Shown piece by piece: positions 8,233 through 17,830 of a stretch of DNA of 31,173 bases. Origin of the DNA: Stentor coeruleus. Taxonomy: Eukaryota > Ciliophora > Heterotrichea > Heterotrichida > Stentoridae. The stretch lies in NCBI GenBank assembly GCA_001970955.1, contig MPUH01000872.1, positions 1-31,173 of the forward strand. The letters are read 5' to 3'. Both the position numbers and the translations under genes were made by a program. Below the pieces are notes generated by a model. The model made no database searches and had not been told where the DNA came from. It saw only the letters and a program-made list of their open reading frames with translations. The first letter of the stretch is position 1, and every line of letters begins with the position of its first letter.

Positions 8233-10056
8233 ATGTCTTTTAACCCTCTTCGAATCATACAGCAAAGCGAATCTAACTTCTCATTAGAAAAAATCCAAGA
8301 ATCAACCCCAACATGCCGCGGTTCATCATTTTCAAACATATCTTCTCATAAAATGCTTGCAAAATCTAACACTTCCTATTCAGTAATATCATTACGGAAG
8401 TATTTCACAGTAACTCCACGTACAACTCCTAAAAATTTTCAAGACTCTGAGTCTTTGAAACAAGAAAATGATCTTATAAAATCTAAACTCTTCCAATTAG
8501 AACAAGAAAACAACCTTTTAAAAAAACGCTTACAAGACATAGAATATCTTTTTTCACATGGTAAAAAAGAAAGAAATCAAAGTTTAAAGTATTTAAATCA
8601 CAATCCCAATCCGGCATCCAAGCTAAAATCCAAACTTCGCAAACTCAAAGAAAAGCTCAGAAACAAAGAATCCTTACTAGAAGACAGAAAATTAAAGACA
8701 AGAAATAAAAAAATCATTGAACTTGAAGAGCAAATCAGCCTAAAAGCTTTAGAATGTATCAAACTAAAAGAGCATCTTTTTCAAGCCTTAAGATGTGAAA
8801 GTATTCAAGATAATCGTAACGATAAAGAAACAAAAGCTAAAATGAATGAAGAGGAACTATCAAGGTTAAAATTCATAAACTTAGATTATGAAAAGGCTCT
8901 TGATATATTAAATAAAGAATATTACGGAGCTCAATCACGACTTATATTCCTTGAAAAAAACACAAAAAAGAAGAAAAATCAAAACAAAGCTACAATTTCT
9001 GATATGAAAAAAGCCCAACTTGAGCTAGATTCGCTTAAAAATACCCTTGAAAAACAAAAAGTGGACTATGAGTATCAACGTAATGATATAATAAAAACAC
9101 TTGAAAAAATTAAAAAGACAGGAGAAGAAAGACAAAGGAAACTTATAAATCTTGAATATCAAATAAAAGAGAAAATCGAGTCAATACAAAGGTTTAGGAA
9201 AATGACTCAAAATTATAAAAGTGCTATACGTAAATCTAGGACAATGAGGGTTATTGACGATATGCCTATAAAACTCCAGAACCCGCCGATGTTTTTTATT
9301 GAAATCCACAACATTATATCAAGAAAAAACATGATAATCGAAGTGTTCTTGTCGCTTATAGATAAAAATAATAAAGGTATGCTGACAAGTGATGAAATAT
9401 TTACAATCTTCAGTACTGAAAGCCAGAAAATCGATAGAAAATATATAGAAAATGCGCTAAAAATCATGGGATGCACAGAAAAATATATCCCACTATCGAA
9501 AATTGAAGACTGGTATGGGAAATATGATTATGATGATATGGAAAATGACCCTTTACTAAAACCTTTAACTCAAGACCTGGAAAGCTCAAAGAGATCAGAA
9601 AAGGGTTCTTTTTCTACAGACAAAAAACCAAACACCGAATCATCAGTCTTAAAACAAAATCCAAAACTACGTCTTTCATTAACTTTACAATGTAAAAAAA
9701 CTAAAAAAATTGTAAAAAATCAAGAACTAGTCCAAGTCTTTGAAGAAATCGCAACAAAAATGAAAACTTTAAACATACCTAAATCTGATATTGCCACAGC
9801 ACTTTTAGGTGAAGATTTCGATGATACTTTACCTATTTTCTATGAAGATTTAGATAAACGTATCAAAAATTCAGAGTTATGTCTTAATAACTCATCTCAT
9901 ATATCCTTATTAGCAAAATATTTATGTACTCCTGATAATCTCAATGACAATAAAAATTTTCAAGTGAAGTTTTCTCATATAAAAGATAAACTTATAAAGA
10001 ATATTCCATCTACTTACACAGTCCTTATCATTTTTATCTGCCTTCCCAATTCTTGA
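8233..10056 (+). CDS. Coiled-coil protein with an EF-hand (607 aa)
   Basis: Residues about 75-325 form long heptad-like coiled coil, rich in Lys, Glu and Leu (for example LEQENNLLKKRLQDIEYL). A canonical EF-hand loop, DKNNKGMLTSDE, follows at residues 377-388, with Asp1, Asn3, Lys5, Gly6 and Glu12 in place, so it probably binds Ca2+. A partner EF-hand after it is degenerate (near DWYGKYDYDDMENDP). The C-terminal part is helical. No membrane segment is convincing, though the last residues (TVLIIFICLP) are hydrophobic. It is likely a cytoskeletal or centriole-associated Ca2+ sensor, by analogy only. It is tail-to-tail with the CEP120-like gene, and the last 43 bases overlap that gene's conserved 3' end. 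The stop is TGA. Confidence 0.85.
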   Translation: MSFNPLRIIQQSESNFSLEKIQESTPTCRGSSFSNISSHKMLAKSNTSYSVISLRKYFTVTPRTTPKNFQDSESLKQENDLIKSKLFQLEQENNLLKKRLQDIEYLFSHGKKERNQSLKYLNHNPNPASKLKSKLRKLKEKLRNKESLLEDRKLKTRNKKIIELEEQISLKALECIKLKEHLFQALRCESIQDNRNDKETKAKMNEEELSRLKFINLDYEKALDILNKEYYGAQSRLIFLEKNTKKKKNQNKATISDMKKAQLELDSLKNTLEKQKVDYEYQRNDIIKTLEKIKKTGEERQRKLINLEYQIKEKIESIQRFRKMTQNYKSAIRKSRTMRVIDDMPIKLQNPPMFFIEIHNIISRKNMIIEVFLSLIDKNNKGMLTSDEIFTIFSTESQKIDRKYIENALKIMGCTEKYIPLSKIEDWYGKYDYDDMENDPLLKPLTQDLESSKRSEKGSFSTDKKPNTESSVLKQNPKLRLSLTLQCKKTKKIVKNQELVQVFEEIATKMKTLNIPKSDIATALLGEDFDDTLPIFYEDLDKRIKNSELCLNNSSHISLLAKYLCTPDNLNDNKNFQVKFSHIKDKLIKNIPSTYTVLIIFICLPNS

Positions 10057-11465
10057 ATTATTGGATCATCTTCATCATACATCCCTGAGCCTATTAATGA
10101 GTCTATTTCTTCTCTTAATCGTCTTATTTCAGGACTCTCCTCTTCCTTCCTCACAAATTCTGTTATTTTAGCACAACTACAAGAACACCTTATATCTTTT
10201 TCTTGAGAAATCTTAAATGCTAAAGTTTCAGCTTTGATTCTATCGATTTCTTGTTCAAGGTTTATAAGTTTTTCTCGTTCTTTTTCTTCCCAGGATTTTT
10301 TTTCTTCTTCAAATTCGCAAAGGATTCTTAGAAACTCAGCTCTTGTGTTTTCGCATGCTGATTTTAGGTTTTCTTTTTGTACTAAAAAAAGGTCGATTGA
10401 TTTTTTTAAGTCAAGATTTTTTTTTATTGTTAGGTCAATGTCTTGTTTAAGTTTTGAGACTGAGGCAAAATCTTGATCACGTTTAAGTTTTCTAAGGTTT
10501 TCTTCTGATTGTTGAATTTCTTGTTTAAGTTGGTCTAATTGGGTATCTAAGGGTTTTATATCTTTTCTATGTTTTAAAAGGATTTCATTGATTTTACTTT
10601 TGGAACTTTGGATTTCTTCTTCTTTTAAAGCCATGACACGGACTGATTCGTTGATTTTTAACTTTTTGCCTTCTTCGAGTTTTATGATGTTTTTTTCCCT
10701 TTTGAGGAGTTCGAGTGTTTTAGTTCGTAATTTGGCTTCGAGTGCTGAGACGTCGGCTGAAAGTTTTTGAAAAGATGCTTCTCGTTTATTCTCTTGGTCT
10801 TGCCAGTTTATAGCTAATAAAGCGATATACTCTTGTTCTTTAGCTTTAAGTGATGATTTCCATATGGTTTCTTCAGCTCGTTTCCAAAGCTCTAATTCCC
10901 ATACTGCTTTATAATCCTCAGGTTTTTCAGCATTAGCTAAAACCGCACCATTACGTTTAGGTCCAAGGTCTTCTAAGTAAATAATAATCCTCATTGCGCC
11001 AATAGATTCAGTATTACATATATCACACCAGATATCTAAAACTCTTAAAAAAGAATTACTAGTCTTTTTTAATGGAGCTCTAAGTACCTCTTCCATATTC
11101 AAAGTTACTAGACCAACTTGAGAATCTATTGAATATTTGTCACTATGCCAAAGCTCAATTTGTAAAGGTGTTGAAGCTAGATAAGGATATAAAGAGCTTC
11201 GGGCCATGAAAAACTCCTGGGCTTGGAATGCGTTTTCTATACGATTTTCAACCAGTTTTCGTATTAAAACAGGCTGAGTGCGCCTTGTACCTAAAAGCTT
11301 ATAAGTAAATTTGCAGTAAAGATTGTAGGTGTCTGGGAGATCTTTTACTGAATGAAGTTCTAGGCTTATTCTTAAATGATGATCTTCTTCATCTAGGTCT
11401 TCTTTTTTAAAGGATGAGTCTATTTTTACCTCCTCTTGTTCGAAATTTTGCGAGTACTCAGACAT
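10014..11465 (-). CDS. CEP120-like centriole/basal-body protein (483 aa)
   Basis: This resembles CEP120, a centriole elongation and basal-body assembly factor. Residues about 30-170 are a CEP120-type C2 domain (RISLELHSVKDLP; later PLQIELWHSDKYSIDSQVG, compare IPLLVELWHKDKMSKD in the animal protein). It is followed by EDYKAVWELELWKRAEE, matching the family's conserved EYKAALELEMWKE segment, then coiled coil from about 190 to 440. The C-terminus (EEIDSLIGSGMYDEDDPIIQELGRQI) matches the CEP120 tail ([25 protein letters not shown]). The protein is about half the length of vertebrate CEP120 (about 986 aa) because the first C2 domains are absent. Since the tail is family-conserved, the overlap with the + strand gene is real on this side. 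A heterotrich cortex with thousands of basal bodies fits the role. Confidence 0.88.
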   Translation of the reverse strand: MSEYSQNFEQEEVKIDSSFKKEDLDEEDHHLRISLELHSVKDLPDTYNLYCKFTYKLLGTRRTQPVLIRKLVENRIENAFQAQEFFMARSSLYPYLASTPLQIELWHSDKYSIDSQVGLVTLNMEEVLRAPLKKTSNSFLRVLDIWCDICNTESIGAMRIIIYLEDLGPKRNGAVLANAEKPEDYKAVWELELWKRAEETIWKSSLKAKEQEYIALLAINWQDQENKREASFQKLSADVSALEAKLRTKTLELLKREKNIIKLEEGKKLKINESVRVMALKEEEIQSSKSKINEILLKHRKDIKPLDTQLDQLKQEIQQSEENLRKLKRDQDFASVSKLKQDIDLTIKKNLDLKKSIDLFLVQKENLKSACENTRAEFLRILCEFEEEKKSWEEKEREKLINLEQEIDRIKAETLAFKISQEKDIRCSCSCAKITEFVRKEEESPEIRRLREEIDSLIGSGMYDEDDPIIQELGRQIKMIRTV

Positions 11466-12048
11466 TTGTATTAGTAAATATGGAATTTTTGTTGGGAAGG
11501 GTGAATTTGAAGAAAGGTTTTTATAAGTTTATAGTTATGATTGCTTTAAGATTTATAATTTTAATAGGATTTGTGGTAATTTACTTTTTTTATAGGGTTT
11601 AGATAATTTCTTTTTGAAATTTAGATAAAATATTCATAAGCTGTTATTGATAATATATTGGTTTAGATTATTAATCAGGCTGATAAGTAATTTAAAGTAT
11701 ATCTATATATAATATATATTGGAAAGTAAAATAATTATTTGAATTTTATAATAAGCTAATACTATTTATTTTATTGAATTACTAAATAAATCAGTTTTAA
11801 TCTTGATGAAAAAAAAGTTTACAAAACAATAATCTGATTTTCCTAAAAAATTATTATAAACTTATTATTATCTAACTACTGATATGACTAAAAAACAGAA
11901 AAAAAAATTATAATAAATAAACTAATTCCTACAATATCCAACCCACTCTTAAAATCCAAAACTCTTACTCTAATTTTATACTAAATCAATTAACAATTTA
12001 TTCTATCAATAAAAACTACTTGTCAAACCTATATATAATTCTATTTAA
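11466..12048. other. Intergenic gap 5' of the CEP120-like gene
   Basis: The first 150 bases are C-poor and G-rich on the + strand, fitting the 5' flank of the - strand CEP120-like gene. The rest is A+T-rich 3' flank of the next gene. The short + strand frame starting in the CEP120 5' end is antisense noise. Nothing else is seen. Confidence 0.5.
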
Positions 12049-13068
12049 TTATATAATCAACAAAAATCTTCCAATAAGTTCTCTTTCAAATATCCTATAT
12101 ATATTCTCTAAATCAACAATTGCATTAATCAAAGCTATGTTCTTCCTAAGATTTTTTTTAAAATAAAACTTTCTTATAAAAGTAGGGTATTTCAGTTCTG
12201 TATATGAATTCTGCCCAATAAACATCACCGGTTCTCTCCTTAAGCATTTTTTCCTATATTTTCTAGATTTAATTCCAACAGCATCTTCAATACTAGGAAT
12301 ACATTCATTATAATCTTCAATCATCAATCTAAAAACATGATTAATTTGATTTTCTAACAATTCACTATACTGATAAAGCTCTGTAGTTGAAACTTCGGGC
12401 AAATACTTTTCCTTTATCGCTGCACAAAACCATATAATTTCAATATTAAAAGTATTAGAATTTATACTTTTCATATCTATGATCTTAACATTTTGACTAC
12501 GAATACTTGTCCTATAATCATATTTTTGCTTATTAAAAATATTCCACTTAACAAGTAGAGCAGAAATTATTTCGCATAATTCGACCATGATTTTATGTCT
12601 TATAGGTAGTAGGTTATCTTTTGATAATATAATATAAGAATCATAGTTAGCTTGGGTTTTTATAAAATTTTGTTTTTTTTCTAAGTTTTCCATCATTAGG
12701 AACATAGGGAAACTTAGTAATAAGTCTGAGATTTTTAACTCTCCACATAAGGATTCATGGAATTTCTCTTTGATATAATAAAGCTGGACTTCGTATTCTT
12801 CGATAAGTTTTGGTTTTACATTGTTTGCATATACATCTATAAGATTAATCGATGATTCACATGTTGGCGCTTTGAGTTTTTTTTCTGATGTCGCATTTGT
12901 GTAAAGAATTTTGGATTCTGAGTCAATGATGAATTTTTCGATTTTCATTGGAGAAGATTGATCTCCTGGTGCTTCGTAGTACTTAGTATTGTCATCAAAA
13001 TCAATGACTGTTACGATATTTGGAGCGATTTTGCTTTCCTTTGATGAAGTTTTAATAAACTTTCGCAT
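12049..13068 (-). CDS. Hypothetical protein, Lys/Ile/Asn-rich (339 aa)
   Basis: I do not recognise this protein. It has no signal peptide or clear membrane span. The N-terminal third contains short hydrophobic strands separated by polar loops (NIVTVIDFDDN, EKFIIDSES). The middle is helical (KIMVELCEIISALLVKWNIF, EIIWFCAAIKEKYLPEVS), and the C-terminus is very basic (KSRKYRKKCLRREP) before a final helix (DLENIYRIFERELIG). An uninterrupted 339-codon frame in such A+T-rich DNA argues for a real gene. Lys, Ile and Asn content is high even for this window, so it may be fast-evolving or lineage-specific. The 5' flank has the C-poor + strand composition expected for a - strand gene. The stop is TAA. 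Confidence 0.7.
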   Translation of the reverse strand: MRKFIKTSSKESKIAPNIVTVIDFDDNTKYYEAPGDQSSPMKIEKFIIDSESKILYTNATSEKKLKAPTCESSINLIDVYANNVKPKLIEEYEVQLYYIKEKFHESLCGELKISDLLLSFPMFLMMENLEKKQNFIKTQANYDSYIILSKDNLLPIRHKIMVELCEIISALLVKWNIFNKQKYDYRTSIRSQNVKIIDMKSINSNTFNIEIIWFCAAIKEKYLPEVSTTELYQYSELLENQINHVFRLMIEDYNECIPSIEDAVGIKSRKYRKKCLRREPVMFIGQNSYTELKYPTFIRKFYFKKNLRKNIALINAIVDLENIYRIFERELIGRFLLII

Positions 13069-14205
13069 ATTATTGGTAGGGATAATATAAAATATTACAA
13101 TATGATGATAATAATTATATGGCCTTTTAAGATAATAGTTATTATGGGTATATAATTTTATTGAAATAAAATTCTTAGTCTTAAGACAGTCTAAAATAGA
13201 TAAATTTTTTATGGAGATTTAAACTTAGACTTTTAATTTTTATTAAACAATAAAGAATGAATTTTTACCAAGATTTTATATAAATTTTTACTGAGATTTT
13301 ATGTATATAAATATATAAAGTGAATTTTGGAATATATAAATGAGATATTAAATTATATGTAAATTAGGAAGAAATATTTTAGATGAAAGTAATAAATTGG
13401 ATAAAAAAATTATAATAGTGAAAAGGATATAAATGGAATTTTGAATACAAATGCAACGTAACTAAATACTGAAAATTAAATGTCAAGTTATTGTTGGAAA
13501 CTATTTTAAAAAAAAAATAGTAATTGATGGAAATACTTTTATCCCTGGACCTAAAAAAGTAAATTTGCTATTTAACAAGCTATAAAAATTTAGATTTATT
13601 TGAAAATAAATATATCAAAAGGAGATATTCCTGTTAATCCCTGATACTCATGAAAGCCAAAAAAGCATTAAAAATAGTAAGAGTCAAATGAATACAAACT
13701 ATCGAGATCTATAAAAATTTCTTTTGCATATGCATTATAAATAAGTTACAAAATTTATATTTCTAAGTTTTGATGATTTTGCATAACCATTTTAATTTGT
13801 GAGATTTGGATTATAAACTTTTAAACACAAAAGAACTACTTGAAAAACCTAAATCTAATTTATACTAAATATCTTCCATTAATCCAGATAGATTTAATAT
13901 TAACACTAAAATACTTTATAAATACAGTGTATAGAAAGGATTAAATAAATTTCCCAAATACAACTTCAATCTACAAACAAAACTTTCTATTAAAGCTCAT
14001 ACCCTACAATCTAATCATATAATTTTCCTATATCACTTAATATATCACACTATAGCATTAAATAATACAAAAATAATTCAAACCCAAAATCTTATCAATA
14101 ATTTTCCTTTAATTTACATCTAAAAATACTTTTTCTACTTAAAAAACCCTAGATGCAAATATAATTTCTGAATAAAAATTCTCTATTTACTAAATAATTA
14201 ATAAC
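13069..14205. other. Divergent intergenic region with a possible gene relic
   Basis: This 1.1-kb gap lies between an orphan (-) and the LRR-ankyrin gene (+). It is C-poor on the left and G-poor from about 13,850 onward, as for other divergent pairs here. Between them, about 13,475-13,850, one + strand frame reads like protein (IVIDGNTFIPGPKK; later EIFLLIPDTHESQKS) but is broken by TAA and TGA codons. It is possibly a decayed gene. No RNA gene was recognised. Confidence 0.35.
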
Positions 14206-16083
14206 ATGATATCATCTATATCAAGCTATTTAACTCCAACAGGTGACCTTGTTCTTAAAGAAAGACAACTTACTACTCTTCCTAAAACAATTAGCACAAT
14301 CTCATCTTCAATAATCCAACTAGACCTACGCAACAATAGTATAACACATTTAAACAGCATTATATCCTCTTTAACTCATTTACGATCCTTAGACTTACGA
14401 CACAATCTTTTAGAAACAATAAGTGAAGATATCATATCTTTAATTCATCTAAAAATCCTCCGTTTAGACAATAACAATTTAACATCCTTACCAATTGAAT
14501 TGTTTTCTTTAACATCTTTAACAATTTTAACACTTAACAGAAACTCAGTTTATTCTTTACCTATACAAATCTCAAATTTAAAAAACTTGATGTCTTTAGT
14601 AATATCAAGTAATCATTTGAAAGATGTGCCAAAAGAATTATCTTTGCTTAAGAAACTGAAAATTTTGTATCTACATGGCAATGACTTTACTATGTTACCT
14701 AGTTCTTTATGCGAAATAGTTAATGTGATTGAATTTAGTTTAGAATGGTTTAGATATACTGTGCCACCTTTACCAAGAGTTTTGAAGAACAAAATAGGTG
14801 AGGCAATAATTGATAGTCTGCGGACTTTATGCAATACGGCTAAAGCGAAAGGCAAGTTGGAAATCGGTATTATAGACTTTTTGAAGCATTTTAGTGAGGA
14901 TTCATTTGAAATTTCTAGGGTTGATATGAGGCATAGAACAGCTTTACATGTAGCCGTACTTAGTGGGGATAATGGGGTAATCCAAGGTTTAGTTTCAGCT
15001 GGATGTCCACTTAATGCTTTGGATGCTGATGGGTTTAGTGCTTTTGTTTTAGCTCTTAAAGAAAACAATATAAAAGCTGCATCACTTCTAATAGAATCCA
15101 ATGTTGACTTGTCTATTGGTGGTGGGTGTTTTGGTTCAGCTTTAAATCTTGCTGTATTGAAATCTGACCCTAAACTAGTCCAAAAACTCCTTTCATCGGG
15201 ACTTTCTCCAAATATAGTTGATTTCCGTGGTAATACAAGTTTACATTCTTTAGTTGAAGTTTTTGATAAGCAAAAGTATCAAAATACACTTATTGGTGAT
15301 ATGCTCATACAGTATGGAGCTGAATTAAATAGGGAAAATAATGAAAAATGGACCCCTGTGCATTTGGCTGCTAAAGAAAAACAGACCAGTGCTTTGAAAT
15401 GGATGAAGAAAAAAAATATCATTTTGGGCATAGAAAGAAAAGAAGGATTTGATTTTAATAAACAAGGAGGAGCGCATGGGTGGACTTCTTTGCATATAGT
15501 TTCGCATTCTGGGGATTATAATACTGCTGAAGTTCTGGTTAATATTGGGGCTAAACCTTCATTAAAAAACTATGATGGGAAAACTCCAAAAGATACATCA
15601 AGGGGGAATTTATCTCTTTTCAAGTATCTTTCAAGAATAGAAAAAGATTGCTATAAGTTTAGACAAGGGAAAAAAATTGATATGCGATGGGAAATAAACA
15701 AAAAGAATAATGAAATTAGTACTGTTTGTGAAGAATATAAACTAATATACGAAGCTTTTTGCTTTAAAGAACGGGAAGAGCTTGAAAAATTATACGAAGA
15801 AAGCGAAAATGCTATAGTAAAAAGTGATTCTGTTTATCTTGTAAGTTTATTTAATCAGAAAAAAAGCTCAAGGATGTTGTATAAGGCAAAAAAATCAAAG
15901 GAAATTCTAGTTAAAAATGAAGTAATACATGCTATGCAGTTTATGAAAGAATTTACCCATGGAACTTCACGATCAATGACATCTTTGAAAGTTGATAGAT
16001 TATTAGCCCCACAAGCTTCTCTTCCTAATTTGATGGAGTTTGTTGAAGAAGAAACTAGAGTAGATACTTTATTAATTATGTAA
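14206..16083 (+). CDS. Leucine-rich repeat plus ankyrin repeat protein (625 aa)
   Basis: This is a two-module protein-interaction scaffold. Residues about 20-185 hold six or seven leucine-rich repeats of the LPxx(I/L)xxLxxLxxLxLxxN type (LKILRLDNNNLTSLPIELF is clear), like Ras-group LRR proteins. Residues about 240-470 hold ankyrin repeats: TALHVAVLSGDNGVIQGLV, then a diverged middle, WTPVHLAAKEKQ and WTSLHIVSHSGDYNTAEVLV. The C-terminal 150 residues are charged and helical, ending in a hydrophobic VDTLLIM. No catalytic domain, signal peptide or membrane span is seen. Binding partners cannot be inferred. Synonymous C is frequent in the first half and G in the second. No intron was needed, and the stop is TAA. 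Confidence 0.92.
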   Translation: MISSISSYLTPTGDLVLKERQLTTLPKTISTISSSIIQLDLRNNSITHLNSIISSLTHLRSLDLRHNLLETISEDIISLIHLKILRLDNNNLTSLPIELFSLTSLTILTLNRNSVYSLPIQISNLKNLMSLVISSNHLKDVPKELSLLKKLKILYLHGNDFTMLPSSLCEIVNVIEFSLEWFRYTVPPLPRVLKNKIGEAIIDSLRTLCNTAKAKGKLEIGIIDFLKHFSEDSFEISRVDMRHRTALHVAVLSGDNGVIQGLVSAGCPLNALDADGFSAFVLALKENNIKAASLLIESNVDLSIGGGCFGSALNLAVLKSDPKLVQKLLSSGLSPNIVDFRGNTSLHSLVEVFDKQKYQNTLIGDMLIQYGAELNRENNEKWTPVHLAAKEKQTSALKWMKKKNIILGIERKEGFDFNKQGGAHGWTSLHIVSHSGDYNTAEVLVNIGAKPSLKNYDGKTPKDTSRGNLSLFKYLSRIEKDCYKFRQGKKIDMRWEINKKNNEISTVCEEYKLIYEAFCFKEREELEKLYEESENAIVKSDSVYLVSLFNQKKSSRMLYKAKKSKEILVKNEVIHAMQFMKEFTHGTSRSMTSLKVDRLLAPQASLPNLMEFVEEETRVDTLLIM

Positions 16084-16351
16084 TTATCTGTGAAATTGTA
16101 ATAGAAAATGCTGTAGAAAATATGATTATCAAAATATTATATTTTTACACATGAAATTCTTTATTATTATAACCTTTATCATCTATATTCAATTCAACTA
16201 AAAAATTATATACAGGATAATCTCAACCAATAAATACTTTTTAACATAACAATTATCTCATCATTTCCTAACCATAAAAATCAAAACTTCATCAAAAAAT
16301 CTAAGCTCATACCATGTCTCCAAAACATATCCTTCTTAGTTCAAATTTAAT

Positions 16352-17476
16352 ATGGAAAATCAAAGAAGTCATTTTGACATCTCTAACGTATCAGATGAAA
16401 TTATAACAGAAAAAGAACTTCCTTCATACTTATTATCACTAGAAACTCAAGCTCTTCAACACATCCAAAACAATGACCTTAACAGCGCATTGTCAGCTTT
16501 AAAAAGAAGCGAAGAGATCATGGAATCGATTTCATTACAAGGTGGTTCCCTAGCAAATGAACTTATTATAAGTATCTCTCACAACACAGCATATTGTTAT
16601 CAAAAGTACCTTATAAACAGACTAGAAGATCCTAAAAAACTTCTTACCTACATCGATGCCTGTTACTACAATGCAAAAACTCTAAGTTTCATAAGAAGTC
16701 GAGTATCTTATACCGAAGACAAAATCCGTAGAAGTAAATATTTAGCCAAACTAGCTTTACAATACTCATCCCTTTTAGCCTCACAAAACAAACCTAAAAA
16801 GTCGTTGAAACTTGCTAAATCCGCTTATGATTATAGTTGTAAAGCTATAAACGACACACATGAAGGATGTAAAAAACACTATCAAAACCTTCAATATAAG
16901 ATGAAAAAAAACAAACTAACCAAAACTGAACAAAATCGACTTTTATTAATACAAAGGGCTATACCAACACTTGAAGTTATTCAAGGTTATTTACGTAAAG
17001 GGAATTTATATAAAGTTGATATGAGATCTGCTTTAGGTATTAAAGGATATCCTGAATGGATTTCTCAATTTAACACAACAGAATTTTTGACGATAAGTCC
17101 TGTGAAATCTACAGAATTTACTAGTGGACTTGGTATTCAGGCTGAGTTTACTAAGGATTATTTGTTTTATAAAATTGCTTTATTGGCAACTTCATTACAT
17201 TTTTTGGGGACTAGGAATGAAAGTGTTGGAAATAGTTATAAAAGTCATAAGTATTCGTTATCGGCTAGAAGGTTTATTGGGAATTTTGTCAATCAGGAAT
17301 GCCCAATTTTTAGAGAACTTAATGAAAATGTGTCGAAAATATCTTTAAATGCTGGAGAGAGCCCTGGGAGGAAAAGTAAGAAGAAAATTAAGAGGAATAA
17401 GTCGATGAGCTATCATATTACGAAGCTTAATGTACAGAGCTCGAGTTTTAGCAAGTTTTCGAGTGTTTTGGAGTGA
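16352..17476 (+). CDS. Helical TPR-like protein of unknown function (374 aa)
   Basis: I do not recognise the family. Residues about 25-200 are all-helical with a TPR-like motif (ETQALQHIQNNDLNSALSALKRSEEI) and a later pair with the same rhythm (KSLKLAKSAYDYSCKAIND). A distinctive segment, about 225-265, reads MRSALGIKGYPEWISQFNTTEF. The C-terminus is very basic and Ser-rich (GRKSKKKIKRNKSMSY), possibly disordered or a targeting signal. No membrane span is seen. It lies 268 bases after the LRR-ankyrin gene on the same strand. The start sits right after a G-poor leader typical of this window's + genes. The stop is TGA. It is probably a real, possibly ciliate-specific gene. Confidence 0.75.
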   Translation: MENQRSHFDISNVSDEIITEKELPSYLLSLETQALQHIQNNDLNSALSALKRSEEIMESISLQGGSLANELIISISHNTAYCYQKYLINRLEDPKKLLTYIDACYYNAKTLSFIRSRVSYTEDKIRRSKYLAKLALQYSSLLASQNKPKKSLKLAKSAYDYSCKAINDTHEGCKKHYQNLQYKMKKNKLTKTEQNRLLLIQRAIPTLEVIQGYLRKGNLYKVDMRSALGIKGYPEWISQFNTTEFLTISPVKSTEFTSGLGIQAEFTKDYLFYKIALLATSLHFLGTRNESVGNSYKSHKYSLSARRFIGNFVNQECPIFRELNENVSKISLNAGESPGRKSKKKIKRNKSMSYHITKLNVQSSSFSKFSSVLE

Positions 17477-17830
17477 AGATTGTAATTTTTTATTATCCTG
17501 ATATGTTTGACAAGATGAGTGTTTTAATAAAATTATTTTAATAAGATATGGAGATGCAGATTTTAGGATTGATAAGAGAAAAAATGTGGCATTTTTTTTT
17601 GCGATGTGATAGCTTGTAGAGATTTTAAGGAAAATAAGTTGTTTTAGGAAATAGGACTTTTTTTTCTTCAATTAGATTCTTAGAAATTTTATCTTTTACT
17701 AAGGTTTTTCGATTTAATATAAGCTCAAGTCCTTAATCTAACAATGGTGTTGATATTTTAAGAAATGGGGATATTCCACTCTAAATTCCTCAACCCTAGA
17801 ATTGTTTAAAACTTTTCTTTTTACTAAAAA
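17477..17830. other. Tandem intergenic gap
   Basis: The first two-thirds are G-rich and C-poor, continuing the 3' composition of the upstream gene. The last 130 bases turn C-richer before the next start. A 108-codon - strand frame that overlaps the upstream gene's 3' end is attributed to composition. Nothing else is seen. Confidence 0.5.

Noticed and set aside
14613..15101. 162-codon - strand frame
   Set aside because: Antisense to the LRR-ankyrin gene, where the repeats are unmistakable on the + strand.
17345..17671. 108-codon - strand frame
   Set aside because: Antisense to the 3' end of the helical orphan. Its openness is explained by the G-rich composition, and no domain is seen.
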